A stretch of DNA of 64,000 bases from an uncultured Anaerofilum sp. (GCA_944385935.1 CALWZC010000007.1:1-64000); one strand, 5' to 3'; positions 1-9,347 are shown, counted from the first letter of the stretch. Made by a program: numbers and translations. The notes: generated by a model from the letters alone, not told the origin.

Positions 1-509
1 AAGATCATGGTTATAATTCCAATGCTTGATATAGGTGCTGCTACAATTATAAACCAATGTGATAAAAACAGTGTTGTATTTTTTTGAGGAGCTCGTACCT
101 TTTTTATAATTTGGATAAATAAAAAAAGCAAAAAATTTCCTGTTACATTTGTAAATAACTCGTTTGTTGTTAAACTCTTAAAAAAGAACATGGCACCTAT
201 ATTAAAAATCGCACTATCTAAAATCATGGACACACTAGCCATCATAATGCTTACAAAAATTTTGGTAGGAACTCCAGCTTCGTAGAAAAAGCTAATTATA
301 ATCAATGGAATAATTGTGGAAAACAAGTTTAAATATGGGTTAGCTACTATCAAAAATGCAGCACTATTGATAATGAATAGCAGGCTAAATCCTAGCCATT
401 CTATCCATTTTTCTTTTGCTTTTCCCAAAAATATGCGAAACAGGCAAAGATATACATAAAAATGGAACATGTTTGCACATAGGTACACCCCTGTATATAA
501 GAACTCCAA
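1..509 (-). CDS. AgrC-like sensor histidine kinase, N-terminal membrane part (cut by window edge)
   Basis: An open frame runs leftward off the window from a likely TTG start at 509, placed about 10 nt after a GGAGGG inside the end of the upstream response regulator gene. In-frame alternatives are GTG at 488 and ATG at 470. The roughly 169 visible residues form several hydrophobic helices (for example stretches around FSLLFIINSAAFLIVA and STIIPLIIISFF) joined by short loops. This is the layout of the sensor domain of AgrC/ComD-type kinases. The catalytic GHKL domain would lie to the left of the window and is not seen. The gene is 4 nt downstream of a LytTR regulator, the usual partner of this kinase class. 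The assignment rests on this neighbour and on topology, not on a catalytic motif. Confidence 0.6.
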   Translation of the reverse strand, partial: MEFLYTGVYLCANMFHFYVYLCLFRIFLGKAKEKWIEWLGFSLLFIINSAAFLIVANPYLNLFSTIIPLIIISFFYEAGVPTKIFVSIMMASVSMILDSAIFNIGAMFFFKSLTTNELFTNVTGNFLLFLFIQIIKKVRAPQKNTTLFLSHWFIIVAAPISSIGIITMI

Positions 510-513
510 CTTT

Positions 514-1239
514 TTATTTCCCTCCCAAGAAACTGATAGAGTATTCTTGCACTGTTTTTCTAAACTGTCTGCTAATGTTTAACAGGGTGCCATCGTCCAA
601 TAAAATTTGGCCGCTATACACTTTTTTCACATGTGCCCAATTTACCAAAAAAGAACAATGTATCTGCAAAAAATCTTTGCTATCTATGGACAAAAGCAGT
701 TCTTCCATGCTTCCATAAAAATAGCAGTTTTTCGTAGAATCCACACAGTTGATGCAGATTCTTTTTCTCATACTTTCAAAATAGATAATCTCATGGTAAG
801 GGATTTTGTGGAACACCTTTTCAAATTTATATGTAAAGCATTGAACTTTGTTTTTACTGTGTTGAAGTGCAACATCTACATTGGAAAGGAGCTTTTGAGG
901 GTCGATAGGTTTTACTAAAAAATTCAGTGGGCGCAGGTCGAAAAGCTGCATTGCATAGCTGGTATCAGAAGAAATAAACAGAATATCGGTATATTTTCCA
1001 GATTCTATTTTTGACAGCAATTCCCCTGTTTTCACTCCATCCCATAGCTTTAGGCGAATATCCAAAATGATGAGGTCAAAGGCATACTCATACATCTGGA
1101 TGTATTCATACAGGGCTTCGCCTGATTGAAATGTCATCACCATAAATTTGTCTGATTGTGGATGTTGTTGTAGAATGCTCCGAACCACATCGATGGATTC
1201 TAGCTCATCATCACAAATTGCTATAGTAAAGCAAGTCAT
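514..1239 (-). CDS. LytTR-family response regulator (AgrA/ComE type)
   Basis: A 241-residue protein with an N-terminal receiver domain and a C-terminal LytTR DNA-binding domain. The acidic pair is in CDDE near residue 10, the phospho-acceptor is Asp60 in ILDIRL, and the conserved Lys is in LVKPID near residue 112. The second half (about 135-235) carries the LytTR pattern, including IIYFES and IHCSFLVNW. It would bind direct repeats upstream of peptide-signalling or peptide-production genes once phosphorylated by the adjacent membrane kinase. The two genes are 4 nt apart and the regulator gene ends with the kinase ribosome binding site, so they form one operon. No agrD-like peptide gene is visible on this side. 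The target genes are unknown. Confidence 0.88.
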   Translation of the reverse strand: MTCFTIAICDDELESIDVVRSILQQHPQSDKFMVMTFQSGEALYEYIQMYEYAFDLIILDIRLKLWDGVKTGELLSKIESGKYTDILFISSDTSYAMQLFDLRPLNFLVKPIDPQKLLSNVDVALQHSKNKVQCFTYKFEKVFHKIPYHEIIYFESMRKRICINCVDSTKNCYFYGSMEELLLSIDSKDFLQIHCSFLVNWAHVKKVYSGQILLDDGTLLNISRQFRKTVQEYSISFLGGK

Positions 1240-1334
1240 TGCTGATTCCCTCTCTTTATCTTGCTAAGATACATATGTGTATTATAAAATGGTTAATTCT
1301 TGATAATTATACCAGATTTCCCATCATCTAACAA

Positions 1335-1366
1335 ATAAAAGTGCCCTGAGAGGTTCTCTCAGGGCA
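1335..1366 (-). terminator. Rho-independent terminator of the sugar operon
   Basis: TGCCCTGAGA (1342-1351) pairs with TCTCAGGGCA (1357-1366). On the minus strand the stem is followed by CTTTTATTT. It lies 6 nt after the phosphorylase stop codon and closes the operon that begins near 9502. Confidence 0.85.
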
Positions 1367-1372
1367 TTTTGC

Positions 1373-3040
1373 TTATTGTATTTGGCTGGTGGTAATTGTG
1401 TAAGAGGTGGTTTCCAAGTTCGCTTGGAGATGTGCCCAGTGTTCACCATTTGACCAGCGCAGGGAAATTTGACTGCCTTCCCCTGCAATTTCCAGCTTGG
1501 AATCAAAGCCAAAAGCAGGATGAGAGGCACGCAATTTCAGCAATTCCAGTTGCTTTTGTACACAAGGTTGCTGCAAGCCTGTTGCAATCTGCTCCATGGT
1601 CAAGTTGGTACGGTTAATCTCCTTATGTCCACCGGGGCCGGCCTTTGCTACTGCCTCATGGTCATTTTTGCCACAGAACAAATCCAGATACCATACTTGT
1701 GGCTTTCCGGGCATGAAAAGTTGAAGGGCACGAGCCAACAGCATTTTTTGGTCATCCTCGCCCAGTGCGCTGTAGTAGGTAGCATTGACCTGATAATACA
1801 TGTTTTTTGCTCCGTGTAGGTCTTTTACATATCCCCCACGGCCTACCACAGTATCAATGAGTTTTTGGATGCGTTCATCGGGAATTAGCCCCTTCAAATC
1901 CAGCAGAGGGATTCCATCATGGCAGCCCAACATATTAACCACACGGATTTTGTTGGTATACAATTCCTCTGCCCATTGCCGCAAATACTGGCTGTTTTTG
2001 CTTTCCAGTGCGTCAATTAACAAACCAGGTAGGAAGAAATCATAGGTCATGTAGCCTTGTTTTGCCACCTTATCATAGATTTTTTCCCCATAGCTGGCGT
2101 GAATTTCGGGCAGTAGCTGCAAACTATATTCATCTGCAATTTTCCGTACACGCTCCAGCAATTCCCATGTAGCTGGCTCATTCAAGAAGTTTTTTTCGCC
2201 CGGGGCTTTGGGTGCATAGGCAAAGGCATCTAGGCGCACAATGCTTGCTCCGTACTCTGCCAATGTTTTTAGAGTGTTTCTGTAAAAGTCCCATACCAGT
2301 GGCGACTGGATATTCAAATCCATCTGTCCCAAATATTCCCGATGAGATTCTAGCCACTCTGCCACTGGCTGTTTGTAGCTTTCCAGCTCTGCAAAGTCTA
2401 TTTCATTTGGTGTTTTGCCTTGCTGCAATCCCTGTTCCACTAGGCTATACAGCTTTTCTGCTGTGGTGTATTGAACCTTTGCAATTTTCATCAGCTGTTG
2501 TACAGTGGGTTGCTGATAGGAAACTTTTTGGTAGAAAGTGTTCCAATAGGGCACATTTTTTCCATCAGGCATACGAACCATTAAAATGGGTAAGCCTGGT
2601 TTGCGGAAAAACATTTTGTCCAGATACTCTTTTTCTGGCTGGATATAGCCTTCCTCTGTCATGGTGCCATGGCCTTGCCAAAAGGTATTCCAGTTGATGA
2701 AAAAGTCTTTATAGGGAGAGTTCTCCCCTTTTTCGAGGATGTCCTGAAACTGGGGGCTAAGTACCGAGGCATGATTCAGAATAAAGTCCAGCTTTAAGTC
2801 AATGCCCAGTTCCCTTAGCGCATTCAGGTCTTGCTCTTTTGCAAACTGTTGGCTGAGGTTGTAATCTACTACTGAGAAACCTCTATCCAAATCGGTATTA
2901 AACAGGCTGGGCAGAATGTAAAAAGAGCCAAATACTCCACCCATTTCGGGACGCTGCAAAAACTCTACAATATCCCCTAACTTTCCCCCTATGCTGTCTG
3001 GGTAGGCGTTGAGCATGGGGGAGGCATTTGCTTGTTTCAT
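1373..3040 (-). CDS. GH13 subfamily 18 sucrose phosphorylase (or sucrose-6-phosphate phosphorylase)
   Basis: A 555-residue cytoplasmic (beta/alpha)8 enzyme of the sucrose phosphorylase family, which uses phosphate to split sucrose into glucose 1-phosphate and fructose. The catalytic residues are in place: nucleophile Asp in VRLDAFAYA near residue 270, acid/base Glu in LPEIH near 311, and the transition-state stabiliser in CHDG near 373. The length is slightly above the roughly 480-500 of the classical enzymes. It is the last gene of the alpha-galactoside operon, starting 13 nt after a P-loop kinase, with AAGGAGGGC before the ATG. GH13_18 also contains enzymes specific for sucrose 6F-phosphate and for glucosylglycerate or glucosylglycerol. 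Because a putative sugar kinase precedes it, the phosphorylated substrate is a real alternative. Sequence reading alone does not decide. Confidence 0.85.
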   Translation of the reverse strand: MKQANASPMLNAYPDSIGGKLGDIVEFLQRPEMGGVFGSFYILPSLFNTDLDRGFSVVDYNLSQQFAKEQDLNALRELGIDLKLDFILNHASVLSPQFQDILEKGENSPYKDFFINWNTFWQGHGTMTEEGYIQPEKEYLDKMFFRKPGLPILMVRMPDGKNVPYWNTFYQKVSYQQPTVQQLMKIAKVQYTTAEKLYSLVEQGLQQGKTPNEIDFAELESYKQPVAEWLESHREYLGQMDLNIQSPLVWDFYRNTLKTLAEYGASIVRLDAFAYAPKAPGEKNFLNEPATWELLERVRKIADEYSLQLLPEIHASYGEKIYDKVAKQGYMTYDFFLPGLLIDALESKNSQYLRQWAEELYTNKIRVVNMLGCHDGIPLLDLKGLIPDERIQKLIDTVVGRGGYVKDLHGAKNMYYQVNATYYSALGEDDQKMLLARALQLFMPGKPQVWYLDLFCGKNDHEAVAKAGPGGHKEINRTNLTMEQIATGLQQPCVQKQLELLKLRASHPAFGFDSKLEIAGEGSQISLRWSNGEHWAHLQANLETTSYTITTSQIQ

Positions 3041-3053
3041 TTTGCTGCCCTCC

Positions 3054-4007
3054 TTAGCTGTTTGCCATTAGGCTGCGGTATTGGCTGTAATCCAGCAGTT
3101 GGCCACTTTTTGCCACAATAATGGCTGCCTTGTGTGCTTGTGCTTCCAACATCCGTTGTTCCAGCTCCAATACCATGGTAGTAAAGGGGCTGTCTACTGC
3201 TCCATCTCGGTTGCGGCTGCGGCGGTGCTCCAATGTTTCTTGGGGGGTGCTGTTCAACAATACTGGAATATCTACCCCTTGGAAACGGTCGCTGTTGCCG
3301 TGTGTCCACTCGATAATCAATACATTTACCTTAGAGAAATCTACCTGCTCATACCACAGTTCCAATGGGGTGCGTCCCATGCGCTTTAGGAAAATGCTGT
3401 TGCTGCCATTTTTAAAGCTGCTGATAATTTGGGTCAACTCTGCAAAGTTTTGCTCCTTCTCGCTGCCCAGATATCCGGCCAGCCCTTGGCTGCCTTCTTT
3501 TTGATAGGTGGACAACCAGCCATATTCCTTGCAAAGGCTCTTGTCTGCGTCCTTTTCTTCTGCCTGCAACTGTGCGAGTTGCTGCTGAACCTCTTTGTTA
3601 TACACTCCGCTGTTTACCAGACCTTGCAGCCCTGCCACACGGAATACACGCAAACGCTCGGCATCGTTTTGGCTGGGAATGCGGTGGGGATAGTTGTCGC
3701 CGCTGAGAACATAGCTGCCAATGCCTGCCTGTGAGAGATAGTATCCCAACAGGCTGGCAATCTCGCTTTTGCCTACACCACTTCCTCCGCAAACTGCCAC
3801 TACTGCACGCTGGTGGGGATTTTGGGCTGTAACCTCTTTTAGGTGCTTTACTAGCTGGGGAAAGATTACCCCTGCTTTTTCTATGTGGCTTTGTCCAATT
3901 TCCACCTTATCCCCCGGCATATCTCCGTGAGGAATGCTGCTGGGGTCTGCAATTTCTGGGGCTGTCCAGTGGGTGAGGGAATCCAAACAGTTGATAATAT
4001 TGCTCAT
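3054..4007 (-). CDS. P-loop kinase, candidate stand-alone sucrose kinase (AgaSK kinase-domain like)
   Basis: A 317-residue soluble protein with a Walker A motif GGSGVGKS near residue 75 and a second acidic strand LIIEWTHG near 235, a pattern of the nucleoside/uridine-kinase-like P-loop superfamily. It sits between the GH36 alpha-galactosidase and the sucrose phosphorylase on the same strand. In Ruminococcus gnavus AgaSK, a GH36 domain is fused to a C-terminal kinase domain that phosphorylates sucrose. Here the same order occurs as two separate genes. The role in phosphorylating sucrose released from raffinose is therefore inferred from context. The start has GAGAGGAG about 12 nt upstream. It might instead be annotated as a uridine kinase or AAA-family ATPase by similarity search. 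Confidence 0.6.
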   Translation of the reverse strand: MSNIINCLDSLTHWTAPEIADPSSIPHGDMPGDKVEIGQSHIEKAGVIFPQLVKHLKEVTAQNPHQRAVVAVCGGSGVGKSEIASLLGYYLSQAGIGSYVLSGDNYPHRIPSQNDAERLRVFRVAGLQGLVNSGVYNKEVQQQLAQLQAEEKDADKSLCKEYGWLSTYQKEGSQGLAGYLGSEKEQNFAELTQIISSFKNGSNSIFLKRMGRTPLELWYEQVDFSKVNVLIIEWTHGNSDRFQGVDIPVLLNSTPQETLEHRRSRNRDGAVDSPFTTMVLELEQRMLEAQAHKAAIIVAKSGQLLDYSQYRSLMANS

Positions 4008-4034
4008 ATCTATACAAATACTCCTCTCTTAATA

Positions 4035-4053
4035 GCAAAACAGCCAATGGCTG
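4035..4053 (-). terminator. Short intra-operon hairpin with T-tract (weak attenuator or processing site)
   Basis: On the minus strand CAGCC-ATT-GGCTG (4041-4053) is followed by TTTTGC. It lies in the 100-nt gap between the galactosidase and the kinase, the longest gap of the operon. It may lower expression of the last two genes. The stem is only 5 bp, so the effect is uncertain. Confidence 0.35.
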
Positions 4054-4107
4054 CCGCCATGTTTTGGCAGATGATTCCATCGGCTGCTTTGCAAACTATT
4101 TCAAAAA

Positions 4108-6300
4108 TTATTCTTTTACAAAATGAATGCAGGTGCTGGCGTAATCTCCTTGCATGGTGGGGAAGGTGTAGCCTCCATTCATCAATGCTGCACCACTATA
4201 CACCTTTCCGCTGGCAATATCTTTGTATTGTGCATCCTCTTGCAGTCCACGCAAACGAACATGCATACCCCATGGATTTGCTTGGGGATTGAGCACAACC
4301 AAATTCAGCAATGCTTCTGTGCCATCTTGGGAAACAAACTGCCATGCGGTAAAATATCTATCCTCCACAGCGTTGGTCAAACGATACTGCCGCCCGTTGC
4401 TTACAATGGCACTGCGTTTGCGGTATTGCTGAATTTGCAAGCGGATTTCCTCTTTATCTTGAGGTGTCAACTGCTGCAAGTCCAATTCATAGCCAAAGGC
4501 ACCAGACATGGCAACAATGCCACGGGTAGACATAGGAACAGAGCGTCCTGTTTGGTGATTGGGTACCGCAGAAACATGGCTGCCCATGGCACTATAGGGA
4601 TAGCCAAAGGATGTACCATACTGAATTTGCAGTCGGTGAACAGCATCGGTATCATCACTGCACCAAATTTGTGGGCTATAATACAACATTCCAGCATCAA
4701 AGCGACCGCCGCCGCCGCTGCAACCCTCAAACAAAATTTCTGGGAATGCTTGGGTCAAACGCTCCAGTAAGTCATACAGACCCAGCATGTAGCGGTGCTT
4801 TACTTCTCCTTGTTGGTGGGCAGGCAAAGCTGCGCTGAACACATCAGTCATGTGACGGTTCATATCCCATTTTACGTACTCAATGTGGTGGTTGCTCAAA
4901 ATATCGTGGATTCTCTCATAGAGGTAGTCCACTACTTCTTTGCGGGACAAGTCTAAAATCAGTTCACAGCGGCCCATGGTGGGTTTTCTGCCGGGAATCT
5001 GAAATGCCCAATCGGGATGTTGCTGGTACAATTTTGTCGGAATACAAATGGCTTCTGGCTCTACCCATAAACCAAACTTCAAACCCAACTGGTTGATTTT
5101 TTCAATAAGCTGTTGCAGGTTTCCGCCCAGTTTTTCCTCATTGACAAACCAGTCTCCTAAACCGTCGGTGTCATCATTTCGGGTACCAAACCAGCCGTCG
5201 TCCAATACCAACATTTCAATGCCCAAAGATTGGGCTTCTTTGGCAATATTGAGGAGCTTTTCTCCTGTAAAATCAAAATAAGTAGCTTCCCAGTTATTGA
5301 TAAGGATGGGGCGAGGGGCATTTTTATAAGGCCCACGGCAAACATTTTTCCGCAACAACTCCTGATAACTGTTAGACAGGGTTTCCAGTCCGCTATTGCT
5401 GAAAGAGAAAATTACTTCGGGTGTCCAGAAGGTATCCCCTTCCTTCAAATTCCACAAAAAGCTGTCTGTACCAATTCCAGCAACCAAACGGGTGCTTTGC
5501 AGCTGGCTTTTTTCCAGCTCAATGGCAAAGCTGCCGGAATACACCAACATTGCACCATAGCACTCGCCGGCTGTTTCGGTGGTGCTGGGGTTTGCCAAAA
5601 TTACAAAGGGGTTATGCTGGTGGCTGCTGGCTCCTCGCTGGGAGGAAATGGTTTGAATACCGTGAGGAATACGCTGCCGTTGGGGAATACGCTCCATGCA
5701 ATGGCGGCCTTGGAAGTGGATAACATCCCAGTCGCCAAAGGGAAGGTCTAGGCAAGCAGAAGCCGCTTTGTGCAAGCGAATGGTGTCAGAGCTTCCATTG
5801 TGAAATACAGCACAACGGGTAATCACATCCAGCTTTTCACATACGCCATAATACAGTTGCAGTTCCAGTCCTGAAACTTCATCTTTCAGGTCAATGCGGA
5901 GGGTTTCCCACTCTCCCCCATTGTCATAGCAGGCAGGCATCCCCTGCACTGCATATTTCCCTTGGATTTTTTCATAGCCCTGATAATGGAAATCTGCGCT
6001 GCGGCTGCCATCTGCATATTCTGGCTGTACACCATTTAGGCGAAAATCTCCGCAACCATATCCGCTGTATTCTTGGGATAAGGTATCCAGAGAAAATTGA
6101 CGCTGCCCTCTCAGGTCATAGGGATTGGGAGAGAAACCACAATCGGAGAAGTAACGCATATAGCGCATATCTGCCTCACCAATGGGAGCACCATAATATA
6201 GGTGCTCCAAATAGCCGTGTTCATCTGCAAAAAACTGGTAGCTACTGTTTTTGGTATGCAGTGTAAACAGTTTTTGCTGCTCATTTACATGAATTGACAT
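4108..6300 (-). CDS. GH36 alpha-galactosidase
   Basis: A 730-residue enzyme of glycoside hydrolase family 36 that removes alpha-1,6-linked galactose from raffinose, stachyose and melibiose. The nucleophile Asp is in KWDMNRHMTD near residue 478 and the acid/base Asp in CSDDTDAVHR near 549. Upstream are the conserved LDDGWFG and CEGCSGGGGRFD-type segments, the latter read as LFEGCSGGGGRFD. There is no signal peptide, so it acts in the cytoplasm on sugars brought in by the upstream transporter. The length matches single-domain GH36 enzymes and lacks the C-terminal kinase domain found in fused AgaSK proteins; that activity may be supplied by the next gene. The start is supported by AAAGGATGG 9 nt before the ATG. 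Confidence 0.95.
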   Translation of the reverse strand: MSIHVNEQQKLFTLHTKNSSYQFFADEHGYLEHLYYGAPIGEADMRYMRYFSDCGFSPNPYDLRGQRQFSLDTLSQEYSGYGCGDFRLNGVQPEYADGSRSADFHYQGYEKIQGKYAVQGMPACYDNGGEWETLRIDLKDEVSGLELQLYYGVCEKLDVITRCAVFHNGSSDTIRLHKAASACLDLPFGDWDVIHFQGRHCMERIPQRQRIPHGIQTISSQRGASSHQHNPFVILANPSTTETAGECYGAMLVYSGSFAIELEKSQLQSTRLVAGIGTDSFLWNLKEGDTFWTPEVIFSFSNSGLETLSNSYQELLRKNVCRGPYKNAPRPILINNWEATYFDFTGEKLLNIAKEAQSLGIEMLVLDDGWFGTRNDDTDGLGDWFVNEEKLGGNLQQLIEKINQLGLKFGLWVEPEAICIPTKLYQQHPDWAFQIPGRKPTMGRCELILDLSRKEVVDYLYERIHDILSNHHIEYVKWDMNRHMTDVFSAALPAHQQGEVKHRYMLGLYDLLERLTQAFPEILFEGCSGGGGRFDAGMLYYSPQIWCSDDTDAVHRLQIQYGTSFGYPYSAMGSHVSAVPNHQTGRSVPMSTRGIVAMSGAFGYELDLQQLTPQDKEEIRLQIQQYRKRSAIVSNGRQYRLTNAVEDRYFTAWQFVSQDGTEALLNLVVLNPQANPWGMHVRLRGLQEDAQYKDIASGKVYSGAALMNGGYTFPTMQGDYASTCIHFVKE

Positions 6301-6327
6301 AAAAAGCCATCCTTTATTTTTGAAAGA

Positions 6328-7152
6328 TTATTTGCCGCCGGTCATGGCAACGCCTTCGATAAACTGCCGTTGGAAAATCATATACAGCACCAGCATGGGA
6401 GCCATTGCCAACAGGCTGCCTGCCATCAATACAGGGAAATTTGTAGTAAACTGACCATTCAATGTGGACAAACCAGATGCCAAAGTCATCATTGTCAGGT
6501 CTGTGTTGGCAATGAGGGGCCACATCAAATCTCCATAGGCAAATACTGCTGTAAATACAGCCAATGCTGCACTTGCTGCGGTGGTTAGAGGGAACATTAC
6601 TTTTACAAAAGCCTGCCATGTATTGCAGCCATCCAAATAGGCAGCCTCCGAAATTTCATCTGGAATACCTAGGTAGGCTTGCCGTAGGAAAAAGGTTCCA
6701 AATGCACTGACTAAACCGGGGAATACCAGTGCAAAAATGGTATTGGTCAAACCCATACTTGCCAACATTTGATATTGTGGAATAATAAAAATCTGGCTGG
6801 GCAGCATCATCTGAATAAGAACAATGCCAAACAAAAGATTTTTTCCGGGAAATGCCAACTTTGCAAAGCCATATCCTGCCATGGAACTAAATACAACTGC
6901 ACATATAATACGGAAGAAAATGAGCAATGCGGTATTGATATACAGGTTTGCAAAGGGCAGACTGTCCATTGCTTTTTTGAATGCGTCTAAATTCCACTGA
7001 CTGGGCAAAATAGTGGGAGGAATCTGCATGGCTTCAAAATTGCTTTTAAACGCTGTGAGAACCATCCATACAAAGGGGAACAACATCAAAATTGCTCCTG
7101 CTCCCAATACAACATATGTTAAAATATTACTGCTGCTTTTTTTGATGGTCAT
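6328..7152 (-). CDS. Sugar ABC transporter permease (MalG/MsmG type)
   Basis: A 274-residue inner-membrane permease of the carbohydrate uptake transporter-1 family, with about six hydrophobic helices beginning at residues 11-32. The cytoplasmic coupling loop has the family EAA motif, read as EAAYLDGCNTWQAF near residue 185. It pairs with the adjacent MalF-type permease to form the channel for alpha-galactosides. The operon has no ATPase gene, so a shared MsmK/MalK-type ATPase encoded elsewhere must energise it, as is common in Firmicutes. The gene lies 18 nt after the first permease, and AAAGGAGG precedes the start at a rather long spacing. It is followed 27 nt later by the galactosidase. Confidence 0.93.
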   Translation of the reverse strand: MTIKKSSSNILTYVVLGAGAILMLFPFVWMVLTAFKSNFEAMQIPPTILPSQWNLDAFKKAMDSLPFANLYINTALLIFFRIICAVVFSSMAGYGFAKLAFPGKNLLFGIVLIQMMLPSQIFIIPQYQMLASMGLTNTIFALVFPGLVSAFGTFFLRQAYLGIPDEISEAAYLDGCNTWQAFVKVMFPLTTAASAALAVFTAVFAYGDLMWPLIANTDLTMMTLASGLSTLNGQFTTNFPVLMAGSLLAMAPMLVLYMIFQRQFIEGVAMTGGK

Positions 7153-7170
7153 TTGAACCTTGCACCTCCT

Positions 7171-8049
7171 TTATACTTCGTAGTTAACCCACTTTTTCTG
7201 TCCAATGAACTGGATGGCAGTTACCACGCCAATCAACAGAACAGTCCAGATAACAATGGCAGAAGCATAACCCTTGTTACCTGCAATAAAGCTTTCTCTA
7301 TAGAACAAATACATCAAACTTTGTGCATCGGTAAGGGCTGGGTTGCTTTGGTCTACCATCATGTAAATCAAATCATACACCTTCAAGGAAGCCATCAAAC
7401 GCATGATAAGTACAACGAACAAGGTGGGAGAAACCATGGGAATGGTGATGGTGAAAAATTGCTTGATGGGGCCAGCACCATCCAGACTAGCTGCTTCATA
7501 GTAGCTTTTGGAAATATTTTGGATACCCGACAATAACAAAATAGCATCGTAGCCCACAGAGCTCCAAACAGAAACCACAGCACAAGTAAACAAAACAATG
7601 CTGGGGTCGGTAATCCATTTAATCCGTGTTCCTAACAGTGAGTTGATGATACCAAACTCGGCATTAAACATCCATTTCCACACCATAGCAACCGCAGCAG
7701 GAGCCACTACCATGGGCAAAAAGTAGATAGTACGGAAAATACTTTTTCCTTTGATATTGGCATTCAGCAGAATAGCCAACAATAATGCTAAAAACACCCC
7801 TACAGGAACAGTCAGCACACAAAACCAGATGGAATTCCATGTTGCTTTCCAAAATTCTGTGCTGGCAAACATATCCATGTAATTTTGTAGTCCTACAAAC
7901 TCATAAGCTCCAAAAGCTTTGGTTGCAGAAAGACTCAAACGAATGGTATCAATAAAAGGATAAATATTCAGTATTAGCAAACCAAGAATGGTTGGGCCTA
8001 CCATAATGTATCCCCACATCATATTGTTGCCCCGTTGCTTGTTTTTCAC
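7171..8049 (-). CDS. Sugar ABC transporter permease (MalF/MsmF type)
   Basis: A 292-residue permease with six predicted transmembrane helices and the EAA coupling motif read as EAASLDGAGPIKQFF near residue 200. It is the first of the two permeases and follows the binding protein by 26 nt. Translation most likely starts at a GTG (complement of 8047-8049), preceded by AGAGGTG 7 nt upstream. Together with the next gene it forms the membrane part of a raffinose/oligosaccharide importer resembling streptococcal RafEFG or MsmEFG. Substrate specificity is inferred from the neighbouring galactosidase and sucrose phosphorylase, not from the permease itself. Confidence 0.93.
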   Translation of the reverse strand: MKNKQRGNNMMWGYIMVGPTILGLLILNIYPFIDTIRLSLSATKAFGAYEFVGLQNYMDMFASTEFWKATWNSIWFCVLTVPVGVFLALLLAILLNANIKGKSIFRTIYFLPMVVAPAAVAMVWKWMFNAEFGIINSLLGTRIKWITDPSIVLFTCAVVSVWSSVGYDAILLLSGIQNISKSYYEAASLDGAGPIKQFFTITIPMVSPTLFVVLIMRLMASLKVYDLIYMMVDQSNPALTDAQSLMYLFYRESFIAGNKGYASAIVIWTVLLIGVVTAIQFIGQKKWVNYEV

Positions 8050-8075
8050 AATGGCACACCTCTACTTTCTGTGGT

Positions 8076-9347
8076 TTATTTTGCACTGGCTTGGTCTACA
8101 ATGTCTTGCATATTCTGCAAGCCTTGCTGTAGTTCTACTTGACCAGAGTAAATTTTCAAAAGCTCATCACTTACCTTTGTTTTCCATTCGGGACGAGAAG
8201 CATTGTTTACACTTTGTACACCATACTCAAACATAGGAATGCAGATGGAAACATCAATGTCATAGTCCTTGAATGCATCTACCCAAGTTTGCTCTAGACC
8301 ATTATAGGCAGGAATTGCTGCACCGCTTTCGCCCTGAATGCGCTGACCTTCCTCAGAACCGAAGAATTTCAAAACATCTTTTACAACATCCATATTTTTG
8401 TTGTTTGCGGCGGTAGCATAACACAAACCGTTGGAAATGGTTGCACGTCCATCACCAGAGGCTGGGGAAGGAGCTTTTGGCAAAGCGGCTACTGCCAACT
8501 TACCATTCAATTCAGGGTTGTTTTGCAGCATAGGCAGGAAGTTCCATGTTCCTTCCAGATACATTGCACCTTGACCAGAGAGGAAAGCTGCACCGGGAGC
8601 CTGCTCGGCAAAATATGTTTGATCGGGGCACCAGTCATTCTTTTGTAGGTTGATGTAAAATTCCATTGCCTCTGCGGTGGCAGGCTGGGTAAAACCAGCT
8701 TTGGTCTTGTCATCATTCAGGATGTAGCCACCATTTTGGTATACAAAGTTCCAATAGCCCAGTTGGTCATCTGCATAAGCCATATAACCATATTTTCCGG
8801 TTGCATCATAAATGGTTTGAGAAGCAGTTACCAAATCATCCCAAGTCCAGTTTTCATCTGGATAGGCAACACCTGCTTGGTCAAACAGTTCTTTGTTGTA
8901 TGCCAGACAAATAACATCCTTGTCCTTAGGCACACCATACAATTTTCCATCGCTGCCTTGTGCATTGGACAAAGAAATGTCAGAAAATTTGTCTGTTTCC
9001 ACAATGTCCGAAACATCTGCCAACATGCCATTGTCTGCATATTTCAGAATCTCATTGGTGTGCATCCAGAAAATATCCGGCATTTTTTGGCTTGTTGCAG
9101 CCGCCTCCAGCTTTGTCCAGTATTCATTCCAGCTGGTTACCTGCACTTCAATTTTTACATTGGGATTTTTTGCGGTGTAGGCATCACACATGGCTTGCAT
9201 TCCGTCTCGTTGACCAACATCCCAAATTTGGAAGGTCAGGTTTACTTGTCCATTGCTTCCAGTGCCGCTTTGGCCTCCGCAACCGACCATTCCCGCTGCC
9301 ATCACTGCTGCCAGAGTACCTGCCGCAATTTTCTTTGTGTTTTTCAT
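8076..9347 (-). CDS. Sugar ABC transporter substrate-binding lipoprotein (RafE/MsmE type)
   Basis: A 423-residue extracellular solute-binding protein of family 1. The N-terminus is a lipoprotein signal: KNTKK, a hydrophobic stretch, then the lipobox GMVGC with Cys23 as the lipidated residue. The mature protein has the typical pattern of this family, including FQIWD and the WTWDDL and YGYMAY segments. I place the start at the ATG at 9347, 11 nt after GGAGG, rather than at an in-frame ATG six codons earlier that overlaps the ribosome binding site. It is the first gene of the alpha-galactoside operon and should capture raffinose-family sugars at the cell surface. Confidence 0.92.
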   Translation of the reverse strand: MKNTKKIAAGTLAAVMAAGMVGCGGQSGTGSNGQVNLTFQIWDVGQRDGMQAMCDAYTAKNPNVKIEVQVTSWNEYWTKLEAAATSQKMPDIFWMHTNEILKYADNGMLADVSDIVETDKFSDISLSNAQGSDGKLYGVPKDKDVICLAYNKELFDQAGVAYPDENWTWDDLVTASQTIYDATGKYGYMAYADDQLGYWNFVYQNGGYILNDDKTKAGFTQPATAEAMEFYINLQKNDWCPDQTYFAEQAPGAAFLSGQGAMYLEGTWNFLPMLQNNPELNGKLAVAALPKAPSPASGDGRATISNGLCYATAANNKNMDVVKDVLKFFGSEEGQRIQGESGAAIPAYNGLEQTWVDAFKDYDIDVSICIPMFEYGVQSVNNASRPEWKTKVSDELLKIYSGQVELQQGLQNMQDIVDQASAK

